Below are positions 35,550 to 45,985 of a stretch of 64,000 nucleotides of DNA, piece after piece. The notes beneath the pieces were generated by a model. It did no database searches, was not told the origin of the DNA, and saw only the letters and a list, made by a program, of their open reading frames with translations. The stretch comes from Pinus tabuliformis (lineage: Eukaryota > Streptophyta > Pinopsida > Pinales > Pinaceae), in contig CM062811.1 in NCBI GenBank assembly GCA_031772625.1, positions 651,374,871-651,438,870 of the forward strand, written 5' to 3'. The translations under genes and the position numbers were made by a program. Numbering within the stretch: the stretch's first letter is position 1; every line of letters starts with the position of its first letter.

Positions 35550-37300
35550 TTTAAATATTCTAAATCTAAATTCTATGTTGTGTGTTTGTTTTTTTGAATT
35601 TGTATTATGTATGTTTATGTCAGAGTAGTTGTATAAATATTTGTATGTGATTTGAAATTGGACACAAATTGAAATTGTGATGTGTTTGTGGTATTGAATT
35701 GTGCTTGCAATGAATTTTGTTGTGTAAATTTGAATGTATATATAATGTAGGTGTATGTTTGCTTATTTGAATTTGTTTTTCTTGTATGTTTATGCCAAAA
35801 TGGTTGTATGGATATTTGTATGTGATTTGGAATTAAACACAAATATAAATTGTAATGTGAGTTTTGTGTATTGAATTGTGATTGCAAATGTGTGTTTTCA
35901 GTGTTGAATTGTGATTGCAATGAATTTTGTTTTGTAGAATTGAATGTGTAGATATAGTCTAGGTTTGAATTAATGTGTTGTGTGCTTACTTATTTATAAT
36001 TGCATAAGCATACTTGACCCTCTGTTTTTGTATGGACTTTAAATTGTATAATGTGTGTTTACTTATGTGATTTGAAATTGTAATGTGATTTGAAATTGTA
36101 TTGACTTTAAATTGTATGTGGTTTGAAATTGTAATGTGATTTGAAATTGTATTGACTTTAAAATGTATGTGATTTGAAATTGTATTGACTTTAAATTGTA
36201 TGTGATTAGAAATTGTAATGTGCTTAGTGTATTGATTTATAGTCGTGATGAGTTCTATTGCGTGTAATTGTGATTGCAAATGTGTGTTTTTTTGTATTGA
36301 ATTGTGATTGCAATGAATTTTGTTTTGTAGAATTGAATGTGTAGATATAATCTAGGTTTGAATTAATGTATTGTGTGCTTACTTATTTAAAATTGCATAA
36401 GCATATTTGAGTGTTTGCTTTTGTATGACTTTAAATTATATAATGTGTGTTTACTTATGTGATTTGAAATTGAAATGTGATTTGAAATTGTATTGACTTT
36501 AAATGGTATGTGATTTGAAATTGTAATGTGCTTAGTGTTTTGATTTGTAGTTGCGATTTGAAATTGTAATGTGTTTGGTGTATTGATTTGTAGTTGTGAT
36601 GAGTTTTATTGTGTGTATTTAATGTAGATTTACTTACTCCTTTGAATTTGAATATGTATGTTTGTTTATTTGAAATTGTTTATATATGTATATAGAGTGT
36701 TTTGTCAATGGTTTGTTATGTATATTGTATGTTTGTATGTGATTTGAAATTGTAATGTGCTTGGTGTATTGATTTTATTGTGTGTATTTAATGTAGATTT
36801 GCTTACTCCTTTGAAGTTGAATATGTATGTATATAGAGTGTTTTTGTCAATGGTTTGTTATGTATATTGATTTGAACTTGTATATGAATTCGTAATGCTT
36901 ATCTTTGTCATGTTGATATTGTTTGTATTTGATGTAGCATATGCATGTAAGAGTGGTTTTATCAATGTTATGTTTGTATGTGATTTGAAATTGTAATGTG
37001 CTTGGTGTATTGATTTGTAAGTGCGATTAATTTTATTCACTGTATTTAATGTAGGTTTGCTAAGTCCATTGTTTTCAAATTTGTATATGTATGTTTGTTT
37101 ACTTGAAATTGTTTATGTATGTATCTGAAGTGTTTTGTCAATGCTTGGTTATGTATTTTGATTTGAATTTGAAATGTTTATCTTCTTCGTGTTGATATTG
37201 CATGTGTATGTAAGAAGGGTTTTTATCAATGTTATGGTTTATGATGTATGTTTGTATGCAATTTGAAATTGTAATGTGCTTGGTGTATTGATTTCTCATT
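35550..37300 (+). repeat. T/G-skewed degenerate tandem repeat domain (~1.75 kb)
   Basis: Built from recurring words: GTGATTTGAAATTGTAATGT, GTGCTTGGTGTATTGATTTG, GAATTGTGATTGCAATGAAT, TATTGACTTTAAATTGTATG. The GTAATGTGCTT(A/G)GTGTATTGATTT word occurs near 36207, 36527, 36561, 36750, 36990 and 37268, so the unit length varies. A longer unit of about 400 bp (from GATTGCAATGAATTTTGTTT to GCATAAGC) is seen twice, near 35918 and 36308. The plus strand has almost no C. No protein. Confidence 0.85.
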
Positions 37301-37314
37301 GTACTATTTTATAA

Positions 37315-37318
<4 letters not shown>

Positions 37319-37371
<53 letters not shown>
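37319..37371. repeat. (TA)n microsatellite
   Basis: An uninterrupted TA run of about 52 bp. Confidence 0.95.
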
Positions 37372-37375
<4 letters not shown>

Positions 37376-37820
37376 TTCAAACTTTTTAAATATTTTGAAA
37401 CCCTTTTTTTTTTCTTTTTAAATGAATTTTCTTGCATTTTTTGCATTTATCATTTAAAAACTAACAAGTTAACTTTAACACTTGCAATAAAATACATACA
37501 TTTTATTACATATAATTTTAACTTATTCTTGAGAAAAATAAAAAATATTATTAATAACTATTTTTAAAAATATCAATATGATTAATTATAAATTTTTATC
37601 ATAATTTATTTCCATTCATGCTAAGAAATTAACATGTTATTAAAAAAAATACATTAATATTATTAATCATTTAACGTATTAAATTAATATATTTAAAAAA
37701 ATCCATTAATATCATTAATCATTTAACATATTAAATCAATATAATTAAAGCAATTGTGCATGTTGATATGTTAAAAACTCCATATCAACAAAAATGCACA
37801 CAAGTTTTTGGGGCACATAA

Positions 37821-37884
37821 GCTTCCACCTTCACGTGGTTGACCTTGTTAGTAGAGATCAAATTCTCGAAGCAAAGAGGAGCTG
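37821..37884 (+). repeat. Dispersed block CTTCCACCTTCACGTGGTTG, copy 2
   Basis: Shares CTTCCACCTTCACGTGGTTG, a following TTGTTAGT, and ATTCTCGAAGC with 23811-23880. Again placed after a T/G-skewed repeat domain and before AT-rich DNA. Confidence 0.8.
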
Positions 37885-38371
37885 ATTTTTTATTTTTTAA
37901 TGAAAAATTATTATAATAAACATAATAAAAATAAATAAATAAAAAAGTTACATAATAAACAATAAATTATTATAATAAATATTTAAAAATAAACATAATA
38001 AATTATTATAATTATCATAATAAATTATAAATAAATAAAAAATAATTGTAAATAATAATTATAAATATAAATAATTATTATAAAAAATAAATGATTTCCC
38101 AACAATAAAATTTAACCCATTTAAAATGTAGCATTTCAAACAAATGAAAATGAATTAAACACTACCTTACTCAATAAGAACTCATATCAACAATGCAATT
38201 ACAAACACATAACAAAAAGAAGATTTTTTAATTATTAATGCGAATTATTATAATCAATATTTAAACCTAATATATATTAAAATTATTATTACAAATTATA
38301 AACACAATAAATAAATTATTATAATAAACGTCATATATAATAAATAAATTATTGTAATTACTATATTAAAT
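37885..38371. other. AT-rich tract
   Basis: Runs of AATAAAT/ATTATAAT-type words; no gene. Confidence 0.8.
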
Positions 38372-38388
38372 AACTAATTATTGTAATT

Positions 38389-38550
38389 GTCCGCATGGGG
38401 TAGCTCAAGTGGCAATGGCCGTGGAAATGAAGTCTCACCGAACCGGAGATCTTGGGTTCGATTCTTGTGCTACCCTCCCTTGAAATGGGGTGAATAACGG
38501 ACATGTAAAAACTCGAAAATGAGAAGGTCCCACCTAAGCTTACAAAAAAA
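38389..38550 (+). mobile_element. tRNA-derived SINE with intact 17-bp target-site duplication
   Basis: A 162-bp unit starting GTCCGCATGGGGTAGCTCAA. It has an RNA polymerase III A box (TAGCTCAAGTGG, 38401-38412) and B box (GGTTCGATTC, 38455-38464) about 42 bp apart, a body ending ...AAGCTTAC and a short A tail. It is flanked by identical AACTAATTATTGTAATT (38372-38388 and 38551-38567). The perfect duplication and clean promoter boxes suggest a fairly recent insertion. Such SINEs rely on a LINE's enzyme; family name not assigned. Confidence 0.93.
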
Positions 38551-38567
38551 AACTAATTATTGTAATT

Positions 38568-39552
38568 AATTAATTATGAATAATAAATAAATATTTAAAA
38601 ATAAATAACTATTATAATAATTAAATCATTCTTATAATAAATTATAAATAATTATTTTTATTATTATTTAAAAGTAAACCTAATAAATAAAATATTAAAT
38701 ATTATAATAAATATAAATAAACATATCCTAACAATAAACTTTTATATCGTATATACATTTTAACCTATTTAAAATATAATAATGAAAATGAATTAAATGC
38801 TACATTTACTCGATAAGAAAATATTGATCCAACCCACTGAACCATTTTATAAATAAATTGACTCACCTTTATTGTAAGATAAAAAAAAGTGGTGATTCCA
38901 TCCTTTTAGTATCTTTACACTTGAGGTCTTAACAATCAATTTCTTATAAGGACATTGTGTCTTTTACCAGTGATATAATTTGTTGTAAAATATGGTACCT
39001 TTTATTAAACTAAAAATGAAATATAGTTATTCTTCACATGTTTATTTAAAAAAAAAAAAAAATTATGATATTTTGTGAATATAATTTTTAAAAGTATACA
39101 TACGCCATATTAAATTAGGTCAATATAACAAAAGTCAAAGACATAATTATTCTTCACATGTCCAATAAATAAATAAAAATAAGCATCATGACATTCTATC
39201 CAACATTTGCATTACACTGAAATAACAAAGCAATGCTTCCACTTAAGGTATGAGGTGCATGTAGGGTCCCAACCAAGTGGAGTCTCATACAATCCTATTT
39301 ATAGATGCCCATTAGTGGGCAAATTGTTCTTCTATTCAACTTTAGGGTTGACTACATCTTAGGCTCATGCTTGGCTAGTAAAAGAAAAAATATAATTCAT
39401 TTGCATAATATAATTTAAGTTTCTCATATAGGTGTTTCTCATGTCCTTCCAATAATTACGCAACATAACAAGAGTGTTATTTATTAAATATTTAGCACTT
39501 TGAACAACAATATCCAAAATACATATATTCATGGTTATTAAACATGCACATT
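38568..39552. other. AT-rich spacer
   Basis: No gene recognised. A-run at about 39047-39061. Confidence 0.65.
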
Positions 39553-40611
39553 GCGAGTTTGACTTGAAACCGTGTGATCCTTGTCGTTGTTGTATAGTAT
39601 TTGTGTAGTTATATCACATTAATTAAGGCCTCTCTAACCTACCCAATTGCAAGCTTTCTATCAAAAGGGTAGGTGTATATGAGTAGACCTAATGGTTATG
39701 AACATGTGCTTCCTCATATGAGGCCACATGTTCAAATCTAGAGTTGGGGTAGAGTATGTACACTTTTGTGGACTTTAGTAGTCAAATTACTACGTGAAGA
39801 TAGGTCCTACACAAACAAGGCAATCTCATACATCAATTTGGTGTCTAACCATGACGTTAAAATTATATTATTATTAATATTCATATGGCCTTTCCCAAAA
39901 ATACAGTATCATATTTCGTACTCTTATCAATCTAGATAGTGGAAATTTGACTTTCCTTCAAATATTGAATTTCTCTGTGTAATTTAGTCAAGACAAACTT
40001 GAAATTGTTATATATAAACATCTGTCTTGCTATGATGGATGATTTCATCTACAAAAATGTAGGGAAGTGAGTTACAAGTTTGACTTGAAACCTTGCAATC
40101 ATTGCGGTTGTTGTATACTATTTTTGTAGTCATATCACATTCATTAAAGCCTCGCCAACCTACCCAATTGCACAGATGTCTATCAAAAGGGTAGGCGTAT
40201 ATGAGTCGACCTAATGGTTATGAACATGTGCTTCCTCGTATGAGGCCACATGTTTAAATATGGAGTGTGGGTAAAGTATGTAAATTTTCGAAGACTTTAG
40301 CAGTCAAATTGCTACGTGATGACGAATCATTTGTTACACAATCAAGGTGATCTCCTACATCAATTTGGTGTTTGGGCTTGACCATGACTTTAAAATTAGA
40401 CTATTATTATTATTATTCATATGGCCTTTACAAAAATGTTTTGTCATATTTTCTATTGTGATCAATCTAGATAGTGGAGATTTGACTTACTTTCAAATAT
40501 TGAATTTCCCTACCTAAATATTATAGCTACGTAATTTATTGTAAGCTTGAAATTGTTATATATAAACATCCAACTTACTATGATTCATGTCCTCCACAAG
40601 AATTTGAGGAA
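39553..40611 (+). repeat. Head-to-tail duplication of a ~530-bp unit (39553-40064 and 40075-40611)
   Basis: The two units align throughout: AGTTTGACTTGAAACC..., TATCACATTMATTAA, ACCTACCCAATTGCA, TATCAAAAGGGTAGG, CTAATGGTTATGAACATGTG, CATACATCAATTTGGTGT, CAATCTAGATAGTGGA, TTGAAATTGTTATATATAAA. Identity is roughly 80% by eye. Inside each unit is a tRNA-like segment: A-box-like TAGACCTAATGG (39684-39695) and B-box-like GTTCAAATC (39730-39738) in unit 1, with a weaker B box in unit 2. So a SINE-like insertion preceded the duplication. Confidence 0.85.
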
Positions 40612-41555
40612 GCATCCTTTAGTTTTCCCCACAAGGTTTTCCTTCAAGAGGAAAGCACACATGACTTCAAGAAAAATAAATGAGCACTCCATTTAAAAAG
40701 GAAAGGTCATGCAAACTTTGAAAGTTGAAAGGAAATTTATGATGAACTATATAGACATACCCCTTACCAAAGGTTGTGGAATGTCCCATCCTCCAATAAC
40801 AAGGACCTAAATGAAGTAAAAGTTAGCCAACCCTACAAACTCTCCATTCTTAATTTTATTTAACTTTGATTCTTTTAAGAACTTGTCCTTTCTAAATCTC
40901 AAAGGATTGAATATGAGGCCTCTTAGGTTTGGACAATTAATACATAAACCACCCAGGAATTTCTCCAATTCAAACTTGTAGTGTTGGCCCATAAATATGG
41001 CGTATCTTATATTTTGCAAACCCCATCAAAGCCATCTCATTAAAAGATACGAATTATACTAGAAATTTTATGAAATACACACATTCCTTGCCCCCTCGGT
41101 CTAAGACCTAGGTTTTCCACAATCAATAATGAGCGCCGTCAACAACAAAACAAAAACCCAAGCCCATTCTTCTCTAGCACCGCACATCGCCAAGTTGAAA
41201 CTACAATCATGTATAGGCTTTGAATTCATACACTTTAAATACTTTGAATTCATGCGAAATGCCTTTAAAAGATATGCAAACTACATGAAATGGATATGCC
41301 TATCAAAGACACGTACTCTGATAATAGGGGAAAAAGGTGTAGCGAAAGCATACAACCAAAAGCTTAGGTCACACTAACATTCTCGTATATTTTTAGAACT
41401 GTTTCTTGGACAATATTTTTTTACATTAAAATCAAACCACTAAATCTTACAAAGGGCTTAATCATTTACATAAATCTATCAACACGGATATCATCAACCG
41501 AGTAACTAAAGTCAAATTATGGTATAAGTCAAACAATCAACTGATTTGATAGACA
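40612..41555. other. Unassigned stretch
   Basis: No gene recognised. A minus-strand open frame at 41019-40807 (70 codons, Lys/Phe-rich) has no known motif and is probably chance. Confidence 0.5.
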
Positions 41556-42890
41556 CCTTAGATTATTTGCATACCACAATGCAACCAAAGAACAAGGTGG
41601 GCCATCGATTTCTTATGAATAGTTTAACCTGTGAAACTCCTCCGATGTTCAAGTTGCTTCCCAAACAGGATCAACCTTTGTTGACCTAAAGGAATTCCTT
41701 GCTTATCTTGAAATTTAGCCTCCTAAAAATAGAGCATACCACATGAACACATTGAGAAGCATATTATCTATTTAGATAATAACATAAAAAAAATACATTA
41801 GGCATCATTAAAAGCATAAAACAAGTTTTTAGTGAATTTGATAGTATGCCACTAGAGTTTTCCAAGAGGAAAAACACATGTATTCTACATGAGAAGGCAT
41901 AATAATTGATTTCAAAAGATCACTAGAAAATAGCAACGAACTTTAAAATTTAAAACCAAACTTATATTACAAAATTAGATAAATATTAAACCAAAATTAC
42001 ATTTGAAAATTAGCTAAGTACTAAAACAAACCATAATTCTTAACGAATTACAACCCCAACTAAAAATGTATGATTCCCAACATCACTTGCCATAAAGCTT
42101 CTAAAACCCACCACAAAGGACCAAATGCATCCTTCCAAAATGATTCCTAACATAGGATCAACCTTCGCATATCTAGAGGAATTCCCTCATCTTGAAACTT
42201 GCCTCCACTATATCAATATTGTGGAAGCTCTTAGCGTCAACTGTAATACTCCTATCAATGAATGTCTTCACAAAAATCTGCACACCCCCTCAAAAATGAG
42301 GGGAAGGAAGAATTGTAGATTCCTCTAACTGTCATTATCGACCATAATAAACCATATTTCTACTATCATCTTCACATTCCTTTCCCAACAAAGAACAATA
42401 TTTGACGATCTCAAGGAATTCCATCCTTGCCTTGAATTTTGGCCTTGTTCATGGTATCTAAAATCTCAACATCAAGAGTAATTGTCTTCCCAATTAGAGT
42501 TTCGACAAAGATATGCATTCCACCTCTCAAACACAAAACCAAGTGAAAAGATGATTTCTTTTGGATGTTTATAATCACTTCAGGTACAACCATCCTCCAG
42601 TTTCTTTCTAGCAAGATTCATTGTTAGTAGCTAGAATGTATGCCCTCTTCAACTTGCATCTTTGCCTAGCTTAACTTGTATACCCTCCTTAATGGTGCCC
42701 AAGATGTCCACCTCAAAAGAATGGTTTTGCCACTCAAAACTAAATACAGAATTCCATCCCACAATCGAGGAAAGGCAGCAAATGCTTTCCAGTGAGTTTT
42801 CGGAATCTTGATGTTCATATTGTCAAAATAGTCAGAACTCTCTACCCCTAGATATAGTCTTTCCAATGAATACCTTCACTAGCTCTTTTA
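41556..42890 (-). pseudogene. Polyubiquitin pseudogene, at least five decayed ubiquitin units, antisense
   Basis: On the minus strand, ubiquitin signatures follow each other head to tail. Clearest is 42576-42411, [20 protein letters not shown] then [20 protein letters not shown], matching the joint of one unit (LVLRLRGG) to the next (MQIFVKTLTGKTITLEVE). Before it lies KKLEDG and NIQKKSSFH (ubiquitin KQLEDGR, NIQKEST). The next unit reads GGVQIFVKTF (about 42280) and ends PLDMRRLIL. A separate unit at about 41715-41560 reads EAKFQDKQGIPLGQQRLILF, GKQLE, then KKSMAHLVLWLH. A further N-terminal part (KVFIGKTIS, ESSDYFDNM) lies near 42880-42790. Units are split by stops, frame changes and a non-homologous insert at about 41725-42110. 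Normal polyubiquitin is a fused precursor cut into monomers; this copy is dead. Confidence 0.85.
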
Positions 42891-43985
42891 AGTTAATGTA
42901 TTTACAAATATCTACTTATTGGCAACCACTGATACAAAACAAGCCTCCATACCAAAAAAGTGTATGATAAAGTGAATCAACTTTTATAATAAAACCATTC
43001 GAACAAGAAATATATAACTTACCCTTCTTTATCCTTAAAACTGCAAATAAACTTCAACATATACCGAAAAAATGTATGATAAAGTCAATCAAAGTTTGCA
43101 ATAAAACAATTCAAACAAGTAAGAAATAGCATTCCCTTCTCTATCCTTCAAACTGAAAGTAAACTTCATTTCCAAATAGGTTATGAGGTAAAGACAAAAA
43201 AAAAATGTGGCAATCTACAAACTACCAAAATACACTGAATTCAAAGAAACTGAAAAATCCTCCTTGATGTTATTTCAAACAATGAAAATTAAATTCAGTA
43301 CCAATGGGTAAAACATACTAAGATACCTCTTTTTTTGAGTTTTGTTTAGCTTTGAATTTCGCATCAACCATAGCTAAAGTGTTAAATATGTAACCATTTA
43401 TGGTATCTAAAAATTCCAGGGAACTGATTGGGGGATATTTTACCAAAAAACCTTACTCGTTTGGGCTAATTCAAACACGATAAAATTTCAAATTAGCACC
43501 GACGAGTAAGTCAAACTAAGATACATAAATTTAGTTTTGTCTAGTTTTGAATTTCCTATATGGCATCGCTGAAGTGCTAAATATGTGACCATTTCTTCTA
43601 ATTTCAAAGAAAAAAAGGTTTTGCACCTATTTTGAAAAAAAAAAAAAGGGCAGTAAATTTCCAAGGAAAATTGTAAAATAGCACTCAAAAAAGAAAATAA
43701 ACCTTAAAGGAGAGGATGCATCTAAAGATGCCAAGGACCAGCTGAGAAGTAAACAAAAAAAGATACATAAGATTTCCATACATTGTAAGGAAAGGCAGTT
43801 GTGACAAATTAGGAAAGATTCTCTTCAATTCAATGTCCAATTGAAAGGTGAAATATTGAGAGAATAAAATGAAATGTAACTCTTGTCAAGGACCCTAATC
43901 ATTTAAAATTCCAAAAGAATTATTCCAAGATACGCCAAGCAAGAGAAATATGTTGCCATTGCATGGAAGCTTTTGTTACATGAAA
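42891..43985. repeat. Spacer with two local duplications
   Basis: Unit 1: ATACCAAAAAAGTGTATGAT...CTTTATCCTTAAAACTG, about 112 bp, twice (42949-43060 and 43061-43174). Unit 2: CTAAGATAC...TTTGTYTAGYTTTGAATTTC...GTGMTAAATATGTRACCATTT, about 90 bp, twice (43311-43402 and 43509-43593). No gene. Upstream on the minus strand of the polyubiquitin relic, so it could hold its decayed leader or intron, but nothing shows that. Confidence 0.75.
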
Positions 43986-44354
43986 CTAATGATCTTCACC
44001 ATTATCCAACATCTCAACCCATTCACAGGACCCGCCATTATCAAAATCAGCCTCAGATCCATAATATATATAGAAACAAATTATCTCCCCATAACCAACT
44101 AGGCTCACTTTTGTAACATCGATGTCTACAATCTGTAGTAAGTGTCCTAGTTTACATGAATATTAAATAGAAATATTCAAGAAAGCTAATTCAATGTGCT
44201 CTTCATTTCAGCCCTTGTAATTTCGATGGTACAGTACATATTCAAAAAAAACTATTCAACACATGCCTAATACCAAATTCAAACACAGGTATGAAACATT
44301 AACATCGTAAGTTTCAAGAAGCCATGTCAAATTCAGACTGAGAGAAAACTAGCT
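43986..44354 (-). repeat. Dispersed ~370-bp repeat, copy B, with an exon-like open frame
   Basis: Partner of 29784-30151. On the minus strand, after TTTACATGAATAT-like DNA and an AG, the frame reads VDIDVTKVSLVGYGEIICFY then SEADFDNGGSCEWVEMLDNG, EDH and a TAG stop (about 44132-43986). In copy A the reading goes on past the corresponding position. Both copies also share AT-rich flanks (TTAATATTCATG, TACATATTC). Protein not recognised. Confidence 0.65.
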
Positions 44355-45985
44355 ATATGCAAGAGGGAGAAAAAACAAATAGCTTATCAACTCAAAATTT
44401 GTCCATCTTTAACAACATGTGCGTCTTATCAATAGTTCGTGAAAATAAAAATTGTTTCTCATTTAGCTAAGCCATACTAGTATAAGGGCAGTGTCAGTTT
44501 TAGAAAAATGTCAATACTAGATAACAATTCATACAAAATCTATAGATTTGTAGCTGACACAAATTAACTAAAAGGAAATTATCCACCAAAATTATCCACT
44601 AAACCACTAAATCCCTCTCCAACATGAAGTAAATGACATTTGAGAAAAGAGAATTTCATTAATTGTAGGTTCTTGACCATTGTAAGAACAACAACCTTAG
44701 AACATATTTCATAAAGTCTATGTGAAAGCAACCTCTATTCTACATAGATAATACAAACTAGGTTCTACATCAATTTTCAAGCCTTCCTAACAGGCTTCTT
44801 GTTCAAATTCATTGATACAAAATTTGCACCATACTTTCTTCATAACTATTAAATCTTGATCAAGAAAATATGCATATTGACTTCTCCACATCTCCACTGT
44901 GTTTTTCTTGATGTTTTTAGATTTTTCCCCCTTATACATTGACTGTCTTGAGACCAACTTTACCCAGGTAGGCAATGTAGATCCTAAGCAAGATCCACCA
45001 AGTTTCTTTTTAAGGATGGAAAATTTTCTTGAAGTTTAAACATTGGCGAATCTCATCCCTAATAACAAATTATAAATGTTTCTTGATATTTGTAAAATTA
45101 ATCAAATTTTATAAATATTTTCATATATCTCTATATAATATTGGATTTTTAAGAAAATAATTTTATTCTAAAATTGGGCCCTTTTATATTGTTTTGGCCC
45201 CTTTTTTTTAGATTACTCCCGAAAATTACCCACTAGGCGAACTTTACCCTAAGGTTCCAAGATCCACCTCACCCACAATATTGCAGGAGCATATCCTCCC
45301 CTTGAACTGGGACTAACTTGATTCCCCATGGCAAAGTGCTTATGTCACCCACAATTGAAGTTTCAAATATTGCCCAATTGGGATTAACATTATTCAATTT
45401 CCAATTTTCTTTCTTTGGTTAGGCAGCTACCTTTTGAGGGGTACTCCACTTGTTCTAAATATAGACTCTATTACAGGTACCACGTTTACCATAGCACTAA
45501 GTTGGGCTTAATTCCCTCTGTTACCAGCATTTTAAACAAAAGGTAGTTATCATTTTAAACAAAAGGTTGATTCATGACAAACATTTCTTCGAATGGAGAA
45601 TTCTTTACAGATTCCAATGGTAAATTATATCTGTGTTGGAAGGTTGCTTTAAAAAGGAAAGTGTTATCAGAAGTCACTAGGAAAGTCTCATGGCGGGTAT
45701 TGACACTGATATCGAAAATATGGATTCACTGGTATTGACTGAAAGCACCAAGACGCTTGGCTTGCTTTGTTGGCAGATCTTTCACCAGGAGAACAGAGCA
45801 TTGTTGTTGTTGTCTTTTGTTATACCGGGTTGTCTCAACCTGATAAACAAGTCACAAGAACACATGTTGTTGTTTCTATTTCTACTTAAGAGGCAACAGA
45901 AGTTGTCTGAGAGGAGCTAGCTCCTATCAAAGAAGAATCATTGGCCGAAACTAGAGTTGCAACACATGCTGCTCTAGAAGCCCAA
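44355..45985. other. Unassigned stretch up to the Gypsy LTR
   Basis: No gene recognised. An open frame at 45690-45920 (MAGIDTDIENMDSLVLTEST...) turns Leu/Phe-rich and has no known motif. The last five bases, CCCAA (45981-45985), would be one copy of the target duplication of the LTR element. Confidence 0.4.
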
